Source of the DNA: Lentibacillus jeotgali
GTDB lineage: Bacteria > Bacillota > Bacilli > Bacillales > Amphibacillaceae
Reading direction: 5' to 3'
Length of the DNA: 64,000 nt
Assembly: GCF_000224785.1 (NCBI RefSeq)
Contig: NZ_AGAV01000018.1
Location: 248,001 to 312,000, forward strand
A program made the position numbers and the translations under genes. Below, piece after piece: positions 33,888 to 44,200 of the stretch. The stretch's first letter is position 1. Each line of letters opens with the position of its first letter. Under the pieces are notes generated by a model that saw only the letters and a list, made by a program, of their open reading frames with translations, did no database searches and had not been told where the DNA came from.

Positions 33888-35158
33888 CAATGACATCTTT
33901 TGTATTGTTTGGCAGTTTCTTTCTGTTTTTGGTCTTAACAGTCCCTATTGGAATTGCACTTGGATTGGCAGGGGTAATCACTGCATTGTATTCGGAAAAT
34001 ATATCGCTCATGTTCTTAACGCAAGGTTTGGTTACGTCGACTGATAACTTTGCCTTAATGGCAATTCCTTTTTTCATCTTGGCCGGTGAAATCATGGGCA
34101 GAGGTGGTATTTCAACACGTTTATTTGATCTTGCAAATGTATTTGTAGGCAGGTTTACTGGTGGCTTTGCGATGGCAGCCGTCATCACGTGTATGTTTTT
34201 TGCTGCCATATCCGGTTCAGGTCCGGCTACAGTAGCTGCTATCGGAGGAATAATGATACCTGCTATGGTAGATTATGGCTACGACAAAAAATTCGCAACA
34301 GCAGTCATTGTCTCATCGGGTTCATTAGGGATTATTATTCCACCCAGCATACCGCTGATTTTGTATGGCGTTTCCGGCAGTCAGTCAATTGGGGATCTGT
34401 TTATTGGGGGTATTCTGCCTGGTATACTAATTGGGGCGTTTCTGATTGGCTGGGTGTATATATATTCCAAAAAGAAAAATTATAGAGGTACAAATGAACC
34501 CTTTTCAGTTAAGAAAATGTTTCATGCGATTTATAAAGCGAAATGGTCACTGCTTGTTCCAGTTATAATTTTAGGTGGAATATACGGAGGTATATTTACA
34601 CCTACAGAGGCAGCTGTTATTGCTGTTGTATATTCTGGACTTGTTGCTTACTTTCTTCATAAGGAAGTGAAAATAAAGGATTTCAAGGACATTATTTCAA
34701 ATGCAGCGTTAAATTCGGTTGTAATCTTAATTATTATCGGAACAGCTAATACATTTGGAACACTTCTATCAGTTGAGAGAATACCGCAAGCGATTGCAAA
34801 CGGTTTTGTATCGATATCGGAAAATCCTTTTGTAATTATTCTGCTCATAACGCTCTTATTGCTGATTATAGGATGCTTTATTGACACGTCAGCAGCAGTT
34901 ATCATTTTTACACCAATTTTGCTGCCAATAGCTTCCGAAATAGGTTTGGATCCAATTCATTTTGGTGTATTAATGATTGCAACATTAGCTATCGGATTTA
35001 TCACACCGCCACTTGGTGTTAACCTATTCGTCGGCTCTGGCATTTCAGGTCTGGGCATGCCCACTTTGGCGAGGGCGGTAGTTCCATTCTTTTTCGTAAT
35101 GTTGTTAAGTCTGATAGTAATAATTTCTGTTCCCGCGCTGACATTACTGTTTTTATAG
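33884..35158 (+). CDS. TRAP transporter large permease subunit (DctM)
   Basis: 424 residues with about eleven or twelve hydrophobic helices. Family marks are NFALMAIPFFILAGEIMGRGG, AAISGSGPATVAAIG, SGSLGIIIPPSIPLILYG and the second inverted-repeat half FTPTEAAVIAVVYS. It is the Na+-driven channel-forming subunit. Last gene of the island; a strong terminator follows at once. With DctP and DctQ it forms a complete transporter, so the operon can both import and process its substrate. Confidence 0.95.
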   Translation: MTMTSFVLFGSFFLFLVLTVPIGIALGLAGVITALYSENISLMFLTQGLVTSTDNFALMAIPFFILAGEIMGRGGISTRLFDLANVFVGRFTGGFAMAAVITCMFFAAISGSGPATVAAIGGIMIPAMVDYGYDKKFATAVIVSSGSLGIIIPPSIPLILYGVSGSQSIGDLFIGGILPGILIGAFLIGWVYIYSKKKNYRGTNEPFSVKKMFHAIYKAKWSLLVPVIILGGIYGGIFTPTEAAVIAVVYSGLVAYFLHKEVKIKDFKDIISNAALNSVVILIIIGTANTFGTLLSVERIPQAIANGFVSISENPFVIILLITLLLLIIGCFIDTSAAVIIFTPILLPIASEIGLDPIHFGVLMIATLAIGFITPPLGVNLFVGSGISGLGMPTLARAVVPFFFVMLLSLIVIISVPALTLLFL

Positions 35159-35167
35159 AGATTTGGC

Positions 35168-35219
35168 AGGAAACAAACACGGGCTCTTCACGCTGGTATG
35201 GTGTTTGTTTCCTTTTTTT
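35168..35219 (+). terminator. Strong terminator of the transketolase/TRAP island
   Basis: AGGAAACAAACAC and GTGTTTGTTTCCT are perfect 13-bp arms around a 20-base loop, followed by seven T. Confidence 0.93.
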
Positions 35220-35246
35220 ATCCCGCATGCAACGGCAGTAGCCCCC

Positions 35247-36833
35247 CTACCTCACGTCACCGCCAATAATGGTCATTTCAACGTTGGTCCCCAGCAGCTC
35301 ATCCGGGTGTTCCATCTTGAAAGGGTCATGGGAATAAACCGTCATATCGGCCAGTTTACCGCGTGAGATGGTTCCTTTTTTATTTTCCTCATTCGTCGGA
35401 TAGGCGCCCATTTCCGTAAATAACCGGAAGGCTTCACCCATTGATAATTTTTCATGCGGGTTCCACCCCTCATGATTTTCTCCGGGTGTCTTTCTCGTGA
35501 TGGCAGCATGAATGCCCATGAGTGGATCAACCGGTTCAACCGGCGCGTCAGAACCGCCAGCACAAATAACCCCTGCTTGTTGCAATGTTTTCCAGGCATA
35601 GGAAAGTGCAGCGCGCTTTTCTCCCAGCCGCTCCTTTACCCATGGAAAATCGCTCGGAACGAACCGCGGCTGGATGTCGGCAATCCGGCTCGGGTTTGCC
35701 AGCCGTTTGATCAGGTCTTCTCTAAGTATTTGCACGTGAATGATTCGATCTCGATATGAAACAGCAGGAAATTGGTCCAGAATGTCGAGGACGTTCTCAA
35801 GTGCCTGATCCCCGATTGTGTGTACGGCCACCGGCATAGAAAGCCTACGTGCATCCTGAACCATTTTATAGAGTGTCTCCTGATTGTACATGGCCTCACC
35901 ATACGTTCCCGGTGCATCGCTATACGGCTCCGACAATAACGCAGTCCGTCTTCCAAGCGCCCCGTCGGCAAACAGTTTAATGGCGCCAATTTGCAATGTG
36001 TCATTGCCGAAGCCTGCATACATACCATTCGTTCTGAGTCCGCCAAGAAAATCATAATCTATTAACAGATTGGTTCGCAGGCCAAGCTGCTCCTGGTTCA
36101 GCAATTCATCATAAAGTTGATATGTCTGGTTAAACCCGCCTAAAAATTGCGGATCGTTCGTATGGACACTGGTGAGCCCTTTTAAGATGGCGAATTGCAT
36201 CGTTTTGCGCAGGGCACTTTTAAGCTGGTCATATGATTTCTCCGGTATATGTTCCGTAATGAGCTGTGACGCCGATTCCAAGAGGAGGCCACTTGGTTTT
36301 TTGGTTTGTTCATCAAGTACAATGGTTCCGCCTTCCGGAACAGACATTGATGGATGATAGTGGCTAGCTTCCAGTGCTTTGCTGTTGACGAGAAACGCAT
36401 GGCTGCAAACCCGCGGAATATATAATGGATTAGCCGGTGAGACGTTGTCCAATTCGTCAATGGTCGGGATGCCGCCATCGGTAAACAAGTTTTCATCCCA
36501 GCCCCTTCCCAGCAACCATTCCCCTTGCTGCAAAGTTTTGGCGTATGATTGTATTTTGTTAAGCATTTCGTATTTGGAAGTAACATCGGTCAAATCAAGA
36601 TTAAGGAAATGTTCAGCTGTGATTGACAGATGCATGTGACTGTCAATCAGTCCGGGTGTGACAGCCTTTCCGTATAAATTAATTGTTTCACTGCCGTGAT
36701 TTTCCCAGCGCAGTAGCATATCATCCGTTGATCCCATATCAATGAACCGGCCGTTTTCAACAACGACAGCCTGCGTAATCGGCCTCATTTTGTCAAATGT
36801 ATAAAAATTTCCGTTTATGTAGAGTTTCCGCAT
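35247..36833 (-). CDS. YtcJ-like metal-dependent amidohydrolase
   Basis: 528 residues from the ATG at 36833 (GGAAGG about ten bases upstream); the longer frame adds 19 non-conserved residues. Amidohydrolase family 3 with the first metal motif DSHMHL (about 63-68), HTNDP, AVHTIGDQALENV and GSDAPVEPVDPLMGIHAA with the metal Asp, and the C-terminal beta sandwich (GKLADMTVY). YtcJ/NfdA-type enzymes hydrolyse N-formyl or other amide/carbamate bonds, but most members are uncharacterised. No signal peptide, so cytoplasmic. Single gene convergent with the TRAP operon. Confidence 0.9.
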   Translation of the reverse strand: MRKLYINGNFYTFDKMRPITQAVVVENGRFIDMGSTDDMLLRWENHGSETINLYGKAVTPGLIDSHMHLSITAEHFLNLDLTDVTSKYEMLNKIQSYAKTLQQGEWLLGRGWDENLFTDGGIPTIDELDNVSPANPLYIPRVCSHAFLVNSKALEASHYHPSMSVPEGGTIVLDEQTKKPSGLLLESASQLITEHIPEKSYDQLKSALRKTMQFAILKGLTSVHTNDPQFLGGFNQTYQLYDELLNQEQLGLRTNLLIDYDFLGGLRTNGMYAGFGNDTLQIGAIKLFADGALGRRTALLSEPYSDAPGTYGEAMYNQETLYKMVQDARRLSMPVAVHTIGDQALENVLDILDQFPAVSYRDRIIHVQILREDLIKRLANPSRIADIQPRFVPSDFPWVKERLGEKRAALSYAWKTLQQAGVICAGGSDAPVEPVDPLMGIHAAITRKTPGENHEGWNPHEKLSMGEAFRLFTEMGAYPTNEENKKGTISRGKLADMTVYSHDPFKMEHPDELLGTNVEMTIIGGDVR

Positions 36834-37011
36834 GGTTATAACACACCTTCCTGGTGACAGAGATTCGCCTGTTAGAGTTGTTTTAATCATAACAAAAATT
36901 CAGTTATTCGGGTAGAATGGCGTGAATTAATCATATTTTTTTAATGATAGGAAAGTATCAAATGTAGCGGTATATTTTGTTGGCGAAATAAGCGTGTTCG
37001 AGCTGAAGCAA

Positions 37012-37092
37012 CAGCTGCAGCGAGACTTTCCTCATCGCCTGCGCGAATTTGTGCTAACCTCGCGCGAAATTCAGAACACCGCACGCTCGTTT
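37012..37092 (+). repeat. 21-bp-period array 3 (three to four units) with shared flank
   Basis: GCGAGAC/GCGCGAA cores at 37020, 37041 and 37062, exactly 21 bp apart, then a decayed unit. The left flank (TTGGCGAAATAAGC near 36980, GCTGCAGCGAGACTTTCCTC at 37014-37033) is nearly identical to the left flank of array 4 near 47463-47494. Confidence 0.7.
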
Positions 37093-37170
37093 CAGCCCTA
37101 CGCAATCGAACAACCCTTCGATCGGAATTGGACGGCAGCAAAAACGTAATACGGTACTGTACAATGACAG

Positions 37171-37203
37171 AAAAACCAGGCTATAATTGGCCTGGCTTTT
37201 TTT
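37171..37203 (+). terminator. Isolated terminator upstream of fruR
   Basis: AAAAACCAGGC / GCCTGGCTTTTTTT around TATAATTG. No gene ends before it on the plus strand within 2 kb, so it may end a lost gene or an unseen RNA. Confidence 0.75.
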
Positions 37204-37252
37204 AAACAGCAGGAGCATTTTCAGCTGCCGGTCTAAATAGGATTGGCAGTTA

Positions 37253-37282
37253 TTTTTGATTGTTTTTGAATGGTTTTGATGG
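37253..37282 (+). promoter_or_regulatory. Candidate FruR operator: three tandem 9-11 bp direct repeats
   Basis: TTTTTGATTG, TTTTTGAATGG and TTTTGATGG follow each other without gaps, one helical turn apart, immediately before the -10 box TATAAT (37286-37291). Direct repeats of this kind are typical of DeoR-family operators. Confidence 0.6.
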
Positions 37283-37310
37283 TATTATAATGGTTAAGGA
37301 GGATTGTGCG

Positions 37311-38060
37311 ATGTTAACGGAAGAGCGGCATCAGGTTATATTGGATCTCCTGAATCAGGATGGCATTGTGAAATCGCAGTATCTGATGGATGTTATCGGC
37401 TGTTCGGAATCCACTGTCAGACGGGATTTAGACCATCTTGAAGATGCGGGGCGGCTGACACGCATCCATGGCGGGGCAAAACGGGCTTACCAATTGGACG
37501 AAGAACTGACAGCTTCCGAAAAATCATTCAAAAACATTCAATCCAAAGAATCGATTGGAAAATTGGCGGCAGCACTGGTTGAACCCAATGATGTCATTTT
37601 CATTGATGCCGGCACCACAACTTACGCTATGCTGCCGTATTTACAAACAAAAACTATTACCGTTGTGACAAATGGTATTCAGCATGCTTCACTTCTTGCC
37701 GATCAGGGGATTGAAACCTACTTGCCGGGCGGAAAGATCAAGCCTTCAACTAAAGCCATTATCGGATCTCAAAGTTTGGCCGCACTGAAAAACTATCGTT
37801 TCGATAAAGTATTTTTAGGCATGAATGGTATTGATCTGGCTTTTGGCTGTACAACACCGGATCCTGAGGAAGCAGCTTTAAAACAAATGGCACATCAGCA
37901 GGCGGCTTCCAGCTTCCTGTTAGCAGACCAGACCAAATGGAATAAGGTTAACTTCTCCAAAGTATGCGAACTAGAGGATGTCACCATTGTTACCGACACA
38001 TTAACCGATAATCTCCAGCACTACCAAGATAAAACAACCATTATGGAGGCAGCAAAATGA
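37311..38060 (+). CDS. fruR: DeoR-family repressor of the fructose operon
   Basis: 249 residues from the ATG at 37311, eight bases after AAGGAGG. N-terminal DeoR helix-turn-helix (ERHQVILDLLNQDGIVKSQYLMDVIGCSESTVRRDL in overlapping blocks) and the C-terminal DeoRC sugar-phosphate sensor domain, with IFIDAGTTT, LPGGKI and FLGMNGID. First gene of fruR-fruK-fruA; its stop overlaps the fruK start (ATGA). FruR normally represses its own operon until fructose-1-phosphate accumulates. The tandem repeats upstream are its likely target. Confidence 0.94.
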   Translation: MLTEERHQVILDLLNQDGIVKSQYLMDVIGCSESTVRRDLDHLEDAGRLTRIHGGAKRAYQLDEELTASEKSFKNIQSKESIGKLAAALVEPNDVIFIDAGTTTYAMLPYLQTKTITVVTNGIQHASLLADQGIETYLPGGKIKPSTKAIIGSQSLAALKNYRFDKVFLGMNGIDLAFGCTTPDPEEAALKQMAHQQAASSFLLADQTKWNKVNFSKVCELEDVTIVTDTLTDNLQHYQDKTTIMEAAK

Positions 38061-38974
38061 TTTATACGATAACGCTTAATCCTTCAATTGATTATGTTGT
38101 CCAGGTCAATCAGTTGAACCTTGGCGAATTAAATAAAATGGAAAATGCGATGATGTTTCCGGGCGGCAAGGGAATCAATGTTTCCCGCGTTTTGCATGAA
38201 CTGGTATATGACACGACAGCCCTTGGGTTATTAGGTGGTTTTACCGGTGATTTTATTACCGATACATTGAACAATTATGGTATTCGAACCAATTTTACAC
38301 CAATTAAGGGTGATACCCGTATCAACATTAAACTGAAGTCAGGAATTGAAACGGAAATTAATGGCCAGGGACCGGAAATTCTGCCGCATGAAGCTAGTGA
38401 ACTGCTGTATCAGCTTGAAGATATCACAAATCAAGATACGGTGGTTTTATCGGGAAGCACACCGCCATCGTTAACCAATGATCTTCAGCGGCAAATGCTT
38501 GAACGCATTGTGGAAGCGGGTGCTGGATTTGTCATTGACACGACTGGTGCGGCCTTGAAATCGGCACTGCCCTATAGACCGCTATTGGTCAAGCCGAATA
38601 AGGACGAACTGGCTGAACTGTTTGGCGTGACGCTCAGCAATCAAGAGGACGTTATTAACTACGGGAAACAATTGCTGGATCTGGGCGCAAAGAATGCGAT
38701 TGTTTCCATGGCCGGCGACGGGGCACTGCTTTTCACGGAAGAAGACATTTATCACGGTCAGGCACCGAAAGGACATGTCAGAAATTCTGTCGGAGCCGGG
38801 GATTCGATGATTGCCGGGTTCGCAGGAAAGTACACCGAAACAGCAGATGTGATGGAAGCATTCCGCATGAGTCTGGCAGCAGGCAGTGCGACAGCTTTTG
38901 CAGATGATTTAGCCATGGCTGGGGATGTTTTTTCATTACGGGAAAAAATCGATATCACCCACATCTCGAAATAG
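38057..38974 (+). CDS. fruK: 1-phosphofructokinase
   Basis: 305 residues, PfkB/ribokinase family. Opens with MIYTITLNPSIDYVV, carries the GGKGINVSRVL substrate signature (about 37-47) and the catalytic/anion-hole motif SVGAGDSMIAGF (about 247-258). Phosphorylates fructose-1-phosphate, made by the PTS, to fructose-1,6-bisphosphate. Overlaps fruR by four bases and lies 13 bp before fruA. Product enters glycolysis through aldolase; the fda gene at 7470 could supply that step. Confidence 0.96.
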   Translation: MIYTITLNPSIDYVVQVNQLNLGELNKMENAMMFPGGKGINVSRVLHELVYDTTALGLLGGFTGDFITDTLNNYGIRTNFTPIKGDTRINIKLKSGIETEINGQGPEILPHEASELLYQLEDITNQDTVVLSGSTPPSLTNDLQRQMLERIVEAGAGFVIDTTGAALKSALPYRPLLVKPNKDELAELFGVTLSNQEDVINYGKQLLDLGAKNAIVSMAGDGALLFTEEDIYHGQAPKGHVRNSVGAGDSMIAGFAGKYTETADVMEAFRMSLAAGSATAFADDLAMAGDVFSLREKIDITHISK

Positions 38975-38987
38975 GGGGAGGAGAAAC

Positions 38988-40865
38988 ATGAACATTAATG
39001 ACTTGCTGCGCAAAGATATCATGATCATGGATATGAAGGCATCAGACAAATCGGCTGCCATTGATGAAATGGTAGCGTCCCTTGAGGCGAACAAAGTCGT
39101 CAATGATGCCGAATCATTTAAAGATGCGATTTTAAAACGGGAAGAGCAGACATCGACCGGACTTGGTGACGGAATTGCCATGCCACATGCCAAAACGGAT
39201 GCAGTCAATGAGGCGACTGTTCTGTTTGCCAAAAGTGAAAACGGGCTAGATTATGAGGCCCTGGATGGTCAGCCGACGTATTTATTTTTCATGATTGCTG
39301 TTCCGGATGGCGCCAACGATACCCATCTGGAAACGTTGGCAGCGTTATCGCGCATGCTGATTGATCAGGATTTTGTGGCTAAGTTAAAACAGGCCTCGAC
39401 ACCGCAAGAGATTCAGGCACTTTTCCATCATGAAGAAGAGGAACCATCAGAAGACCTCTCTGAGGGAAAAGTAGAAGAGGAGAAACCAGCAGAGGAGCGG
39501 GCGTTCGTTGTTGCTGTGACAGCTTGTCCAACCGGGATCGCCCACACGTATATGGCGGAAGATGCGCTGAAGAAACAGGCAGCTGAAATGGGTGTTGATA
39601 TCCGGGTGGAAACAAACGGCTCGGATGGTGCCTCGAACGCGTTGACCCAAGCAGAAATTGAGCGGGCAAATGGTGTAATTGTGGCCGCTGATAAAAATGT
39701 CCCGATGGCCCGTTTCAATGAGAAGCCGGTGCTCGAACGCCCAGTCAGCGAGGGCATCAACAACGCGGAAGAACTGGTTAAAATGGCAATGCATCGTGAT
39801 GCTCCAATTTATCATGCTGACGAAGCTGCTGAAGCGGATGATGAGGCAGAGTCCTCAACATCTGTCTGGCGGAAAATTTATAAAGATTTGATGAATGGTG
39901 TATCACACATGCTGCCATTCGTTGTCGGCGGCGGTATTTTGATGGCTGTTTCATTTCTTCTGGAAGGATTTTTGGGGGATGATCATGAGCTTTTCAACTT
40001 CTTCAATACAATCGGAAGTAATGCCTTCAGCTTTCTGATTCCGATTCTTGCCGGTTATATTGCCATGAGTATAGCCGATCGTCCCGGCTTGATGCCAGGA
40101 CTTGTCGGCGGTTTTATGGCAGTGGAAAGCAATGCGGGCTTTCTTGGCGGATTGGTTGCCGGTTTTCTGGCTGGTTATCTCATGCTCCTCGTAAAAAGAT
40201 GGTTCCGTGGCTTGCCAAAATCATTGGACGGGTTAAAATCAGTCCTGCTTTATCCGGTGACAGGTTTGTTCCTGATTGGACTCCTGATGTATTTTCTGAT
40301 CGGACCGGTATTTTCAACAATTAATACCGGCATGATCAGTTTTCTGGAAAACCTCGGAACGGGCAATGCGGTCATTCTTGGGGCACTGCTCGGCGGGATG
40401 ATGGCGATCGATATGGGCGGTCCGTTTAATAAAGCGGCTTATACGTTTTCGATTGGCATTTTTACCGACACCGGTGATGGCAGTCTGATGGCAGCAGTCA
40501 TGGTTGGCGGGATGATTCCGCCGATTGCTATTGCACTGGCAACGACGTTCTTCAGAAATAAATTTACGGAAGAGGAACGGAAATCAGGCGTGACGAATTA
40601 CGTCATGGGACTTTCCTTTATTACAGAAGGGGCAATTCCGTTTGCGGCGGCCGATCCGGTTCGCGTCATCGGATCGTCTGTGATCGGTGCTTTGATTGGC
40701 GGCGGATTGACACAGCTGTGGGCAAGCTCAATTCCAGCACCGCACGGCGGTATTTTCGTCATTGCGCTGGCTGACCATGCGCTTTTGTTCCTGGTGGCGC
40801 TGGTAATAGGTTCTGTTATCTCAGCACTCGTGCTCGGTTTCTGGAAGAAAACAATAAAAACATGA
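38988..40865 (+). CDS. fruA: Fructose PTS permease, EIIABC in one chain
   Basis: 625 residues from the ATG at 38988 after GGGGGAGGAG; the upstream extension overlaps fruK and is rejected. EIIA domain (about 1-150, phospho-His in GIAMPHAKTD), an acidic linker, EIIB (about 167-265, phospho-Cys in VTACPTGIAHTYMAEDAL), a second linker, then EIIC with about ten helices (from about 300, with AIDMGGPFNKAAY). Imports fructose and delivers it as fructose-1-phosphate. The domain order A-B-C is the normal FruA type of Bacilli. A strong terminator closes the operon. Confidence 0.96.
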   Translation: MNINDLLRKDIMIMDMKASDKSAAIDEMVASLEANKVVNDAESFKDAILKREEQTSTGLGDGIAMPHAKTDAVNEATVLFAKSENGLDYEALDGQPTYLFFMIAVPDGANDTHLETLAALSRMLIDQDFVAKLKQASTPQEIQALFHHEEEEPSEDLSEGKVEEEKPAEERAFVVAVTACPTGIAHTYMAEDALKKQAAEMGVDIRVETNGSDGASNALTQAEIERANGVIVAADKNVPMARFNEKPVLERPVSEGINNAEELVKMAMHRDAPIYHADEAAEADDEAESSTSVWRKIYKDLMNGVSHMLPFVVGGGILMAVSFLLEGFLGDDHELFNFFNTIGSNAFSFLIPILAGYIAMSIADRPGLMPGLVGGFMAVESNAGFLGGLVAGFLAGYLMLLVKRWFRGLPKSLDGLKSVLLYPVTGLFLIGLLMYFLIGPVFSTINTGMISFLENLGTGNAVILGALLGGMMAIDMGGPFNKAAYTFSIGIFTDTGDGSLMAAVMVGGMIPPIAIALATTFFRNKFTEEERKSGVTNYVMGLSFITEGAIPFAAADPVRVIGSSVIGALIGGGLTQLWASSIPAPHGGIFVIALADHALLFLVALVIGSVISALVLGFWKKTIKT

Positions 40866-40910
40866 TGCGGAATGGGCAAGAAACTTTGTAAAAAGCCTAT
40901 AGTACATGAA

Positions 40911-40948
40911 AACAGGGAGCGTGGTGTAACCACGCTCCCTGTTTTTTT
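40911..40948 (+). terminator. Terminator of fruRKA
   Basis: AACAGGGAGCGTGG and CCACGCTCCCTGTT around TGTAA, followed by T7. Confidence 0.93.
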
Positions 40949-41218
40949 CTGAAAAATAATCCTGGGACAGTGATACGTTACTTTGTATCATTATTGTAAG
41001 GCTTTAGACCTGTTAGTCGTCTATTTCGACATAAATTAGTGCTTTTGACATCTAGTTACATTTTAAAAAGTTATCTATATTTAAAATAGATGAATAGAAA
41101 GTCATAAAATGAGATAGAGGGAGGGGAGTTTTTTTAGGGGATATTACCAAAAGAATGGTGTTATTACCGTCATTCAGTTAGTCTATCAACTCTATCTAAA
41201 ACGAAGGGGGAGATTAGT
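40949..41218. other. AT-rich leader before the nuclease/5'-nucleotidase gene
   Basis: 270 bp with no gene. It contains TTGACA (41045-41050) and an ATCTAT/AATAGAT inverted repeat near 41073-41091. No confident -10 box at the right distance; AAGGGGGAG precedes the start codon. Confidence 0.5.
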
Positions 41219-44200
41219 ATGCAACAAAGGTTCAGCAAAAAAATTGTCAGTATCATGATGACTTTTGTACTGATCGCAAGTATGCTGACACCTGCAGCCG
41301 GACCATTAGCAGTAAGTGCTACTGAAGCGGAAGGGACTATAACTGTCGGGGAAGCCATTGCGAAAAACAATGATGGCAGTGAACAGACCGATGTCATGAT
41401 TCATGATATTCAGGGAGAAGGTCACGAGTCGCCGATGAATGGCAGCGCTGTTCAGGATGTTGAAGGTGTTGTGACTTACGAGTACGAATTAAGGGGCTCA
41501 CATTATTTTCATATGCAGACACCGGATGAGAATGTCGACGGAAATGATAAGACATCTGAAGGCATCGTGGTTTATACAGGCAATGCGGATAATGTTGAGA
41601 CAGGGGATCTTGTCAGTGTCACTGGAGAGGTCGATGAATATCAGATAGATGGGTATGATGACAGAGCTGAGACAGACCTGCCGGTTACAGAAATCAACGC
41701 GCGAGATGATCAGGGAGGCGCTGTCGACGTAAAAGAAAGTGAGGTCGCTTTGCCATCACCTGTTTCGTTAACCTCAAGTGATATACCTGAAAACATTATT
41801 GGTGATGATGGCTTTGGTAGTTTTGAACCAGCTGACTATGCGCTCGATTACTGGGAAAGTATTGAAGGCATGCGGGTGGAAGTCGCACCATCAAGAGCAG
41901 TGGCGCCACAGGAACATGGCGATCTTGTCGTGGCAACAGAAGAGTTTACACCTGCCAATACAACAGTCAATGGCGGTCTCCGTTTAACGGAACAAGGCCC
42001 GAATGCCCAAACGATTCAGTATAAATTGCATCCAAATGACGAGGCCAGGGCTTTTGCGGTTAAAACAGGGGACAAGTTCACGGAGCCCGTTGATGGCGTG
42101 GTCAATTACGGCTATGGAAACTATAAAGTCTATGCTGATTTGAATGAGATGGAATCTGCCTTTGAAGAGGGCGACACACAGCCGGAACAGACAACGATTG
42201 AGAAAGATGAGGACAAACTGACGGTTGCAACTTATAATGTAGAAAATTTTTCAGCAAATGAAAGTGAGACATCACCACAAAAAGCTGAAAATGTTGCTCG
42301 TGCGTTTGTAAGTGATATGAACAGTCCGGATATTGTCGGAGTCGTGGAAGTGATGGATAATAATGGACAGGATGAAGGTCCGCAGGATGCGGACGCTTCG
42401 GCAAGCTACGAACGGCTTATTGATGAAATTGAGAGTCAAGGCGGCCCGAATTACAACTATGCCAATATCAATCCTGAGTATAATCAGGATGGCGGCGCAC
42501 CGCACGGTAACATTCGCGTCGGCTTCCTTTACAATCCTGAACGTGTATCGTTAACGAATGGCGAGCACGGCACAGCGACAGAAGCGACTGATTATGATGA
42601 TGGCCAATTAACGATGAATCCTGGGCGCATTGCCCCTGAGGACGAAGCGTTTGCGGATACCCGGAAGCCATTGGCGGCCCAGTTCAACTTTAATGGTGAA
42701 AGTGTTGTCGTGGCAGCGACCCATTTTAATTCCAAGAGTGGTGACGATGGTGCATTCGGACAGAATCAGCCGCCGGTAAAAGGCAGTGAAACCCAGCGTC
42801 ACAAGCTCGCAAGGATTGTTAACGAATTTGTTACGGATATCAAAACAGAAAATCCGGATGAACATGTCGTTGTTTTAGGCGATATGAATGACTTTGAGTT
42901 TTCAGAAACGCTGGATATCCTTAAAGGCGATGAATTGACAAATCAAATGATGAGCGTGCCTGAAGAAGAACGCTATACCTATCTTTACCAGGGTAACTCA
43001 CAGGTGCTTGATCATGTTCTTGTGTCCGATAATCTCGCTAATGTGACGGAAACTGACGTGTTGCATGTAAATGCCGACTTCACGGATATGCACGGGCGGG
43101 CGAGTGATCATGACCCGGTGCTGACACAGATTGATCTGCAGGAGGCTGGAGAGACTAACGACAATTTTGACATGTCTATCATGCATATGAATGATACACA
43201 TGCCCGAGTCGAACCACTGCCAAAAATGGTGACCGCGGTTAAGGAATTCAGGGAGGAGAATCCGGATTCATTGCTTCTGCATGGCGGGGATGTCTTTTCC
43301 GGAACGCTGTATTTTAATGAGTTCAAGGGACAGGCGGATCTGGCTCTCTTGAACATGATGGATGTTGACGCGATGGTTTTCGGCAACCATGAATTTGACC
43401 TCGGTGGTGAAGAAGGCGGTCATGAATCGTTATCGGCGTTCGTTGAAAATGCAGACTTTCCATTCCTGGGTACAAACGTTGATTTTTCGCAGGACCCTTA
43501 TATGCAAGAGCTTGAAACTAATCAATCATTGGTTGATGACCCAGAAGAGGGAAAAATCTATGATAGTATCGTTAAAGAAATCAACGGTGAGCAAGTGGGG
43601 ATTTTCGGCTTGACAACCGAGGATACGGCAAATATTGCAAACCCTGAAGATGTCACGTTCGCCGACTACAAAGAAACGGCTGAACAGACTGTTGAAGCAT
43701 TTGAAAACGAAGGTATTGACAAAGTTATTGCGCTTAATCACCTCGGATTTGACAGTGCACCTGAAGTGGGCAATGATTTGCGCCTTGCTGAAGAGGTCGA
43801 TGGCATCGATGTGATTGTCGGCGGTCATTCTCACTCTGTATTGGAAGAGCCGGCAATTGTTGAGGAAAGTGCTGATGGCGATGCCAAAGATCCGACCGTC
43901 ATTGTCCAGGCCGGGCAATATGCCGAGAATCTTGGGACACTTGAGGTGACATTTGATAAGAACGGAGTGGTCACTGGATACGAAGGCGAATTGCTTGAGG
44001 TTGATGACTTTGCTGAAGATCCCGAGGCCGTAGATGTGCTTGCGCCATATAAAGATCAAGTGGATGAGGTTATGAATGAAGAAATCGGTGCAGAGGCGAT
44101 GAAGGAACTGCCAAATCCGCGACAGGATGATCCGGGTGATGACAGTGTCAGAGCTAATGAAACAGCGCTTGGGAATTTAGTGACAGATGCTATGCTTGCT

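Larger units (their letters stand above)
36834..37310. other. Divergent region holding array 3 and the fruR control region
   Basis: 477 bp without a gene. From left to right: amidohydrolase leader, a dispersed repeat left flank (about 36976-37039), array 3, an isolated terminator (37171-37203), then the fruR promoter/operator. Confidence 0.7.

Noticed and set aside
28278-35158. Sulfo-transketolase pathway for sulfoquinovose
   Set aside because: Only the split transketolase matches. No isomerase, sulfoglycerate reductase or sulfoquinovosidase is nearby, so I left the substrate open.
41044-41076. PhoP box before the nuclease/5'-nucleotidase gene
   Set aside because: TTGACA and TTACAT are 11 bp apart, but only one half-site fits the TTAACA consensus well and no further repeats follow.
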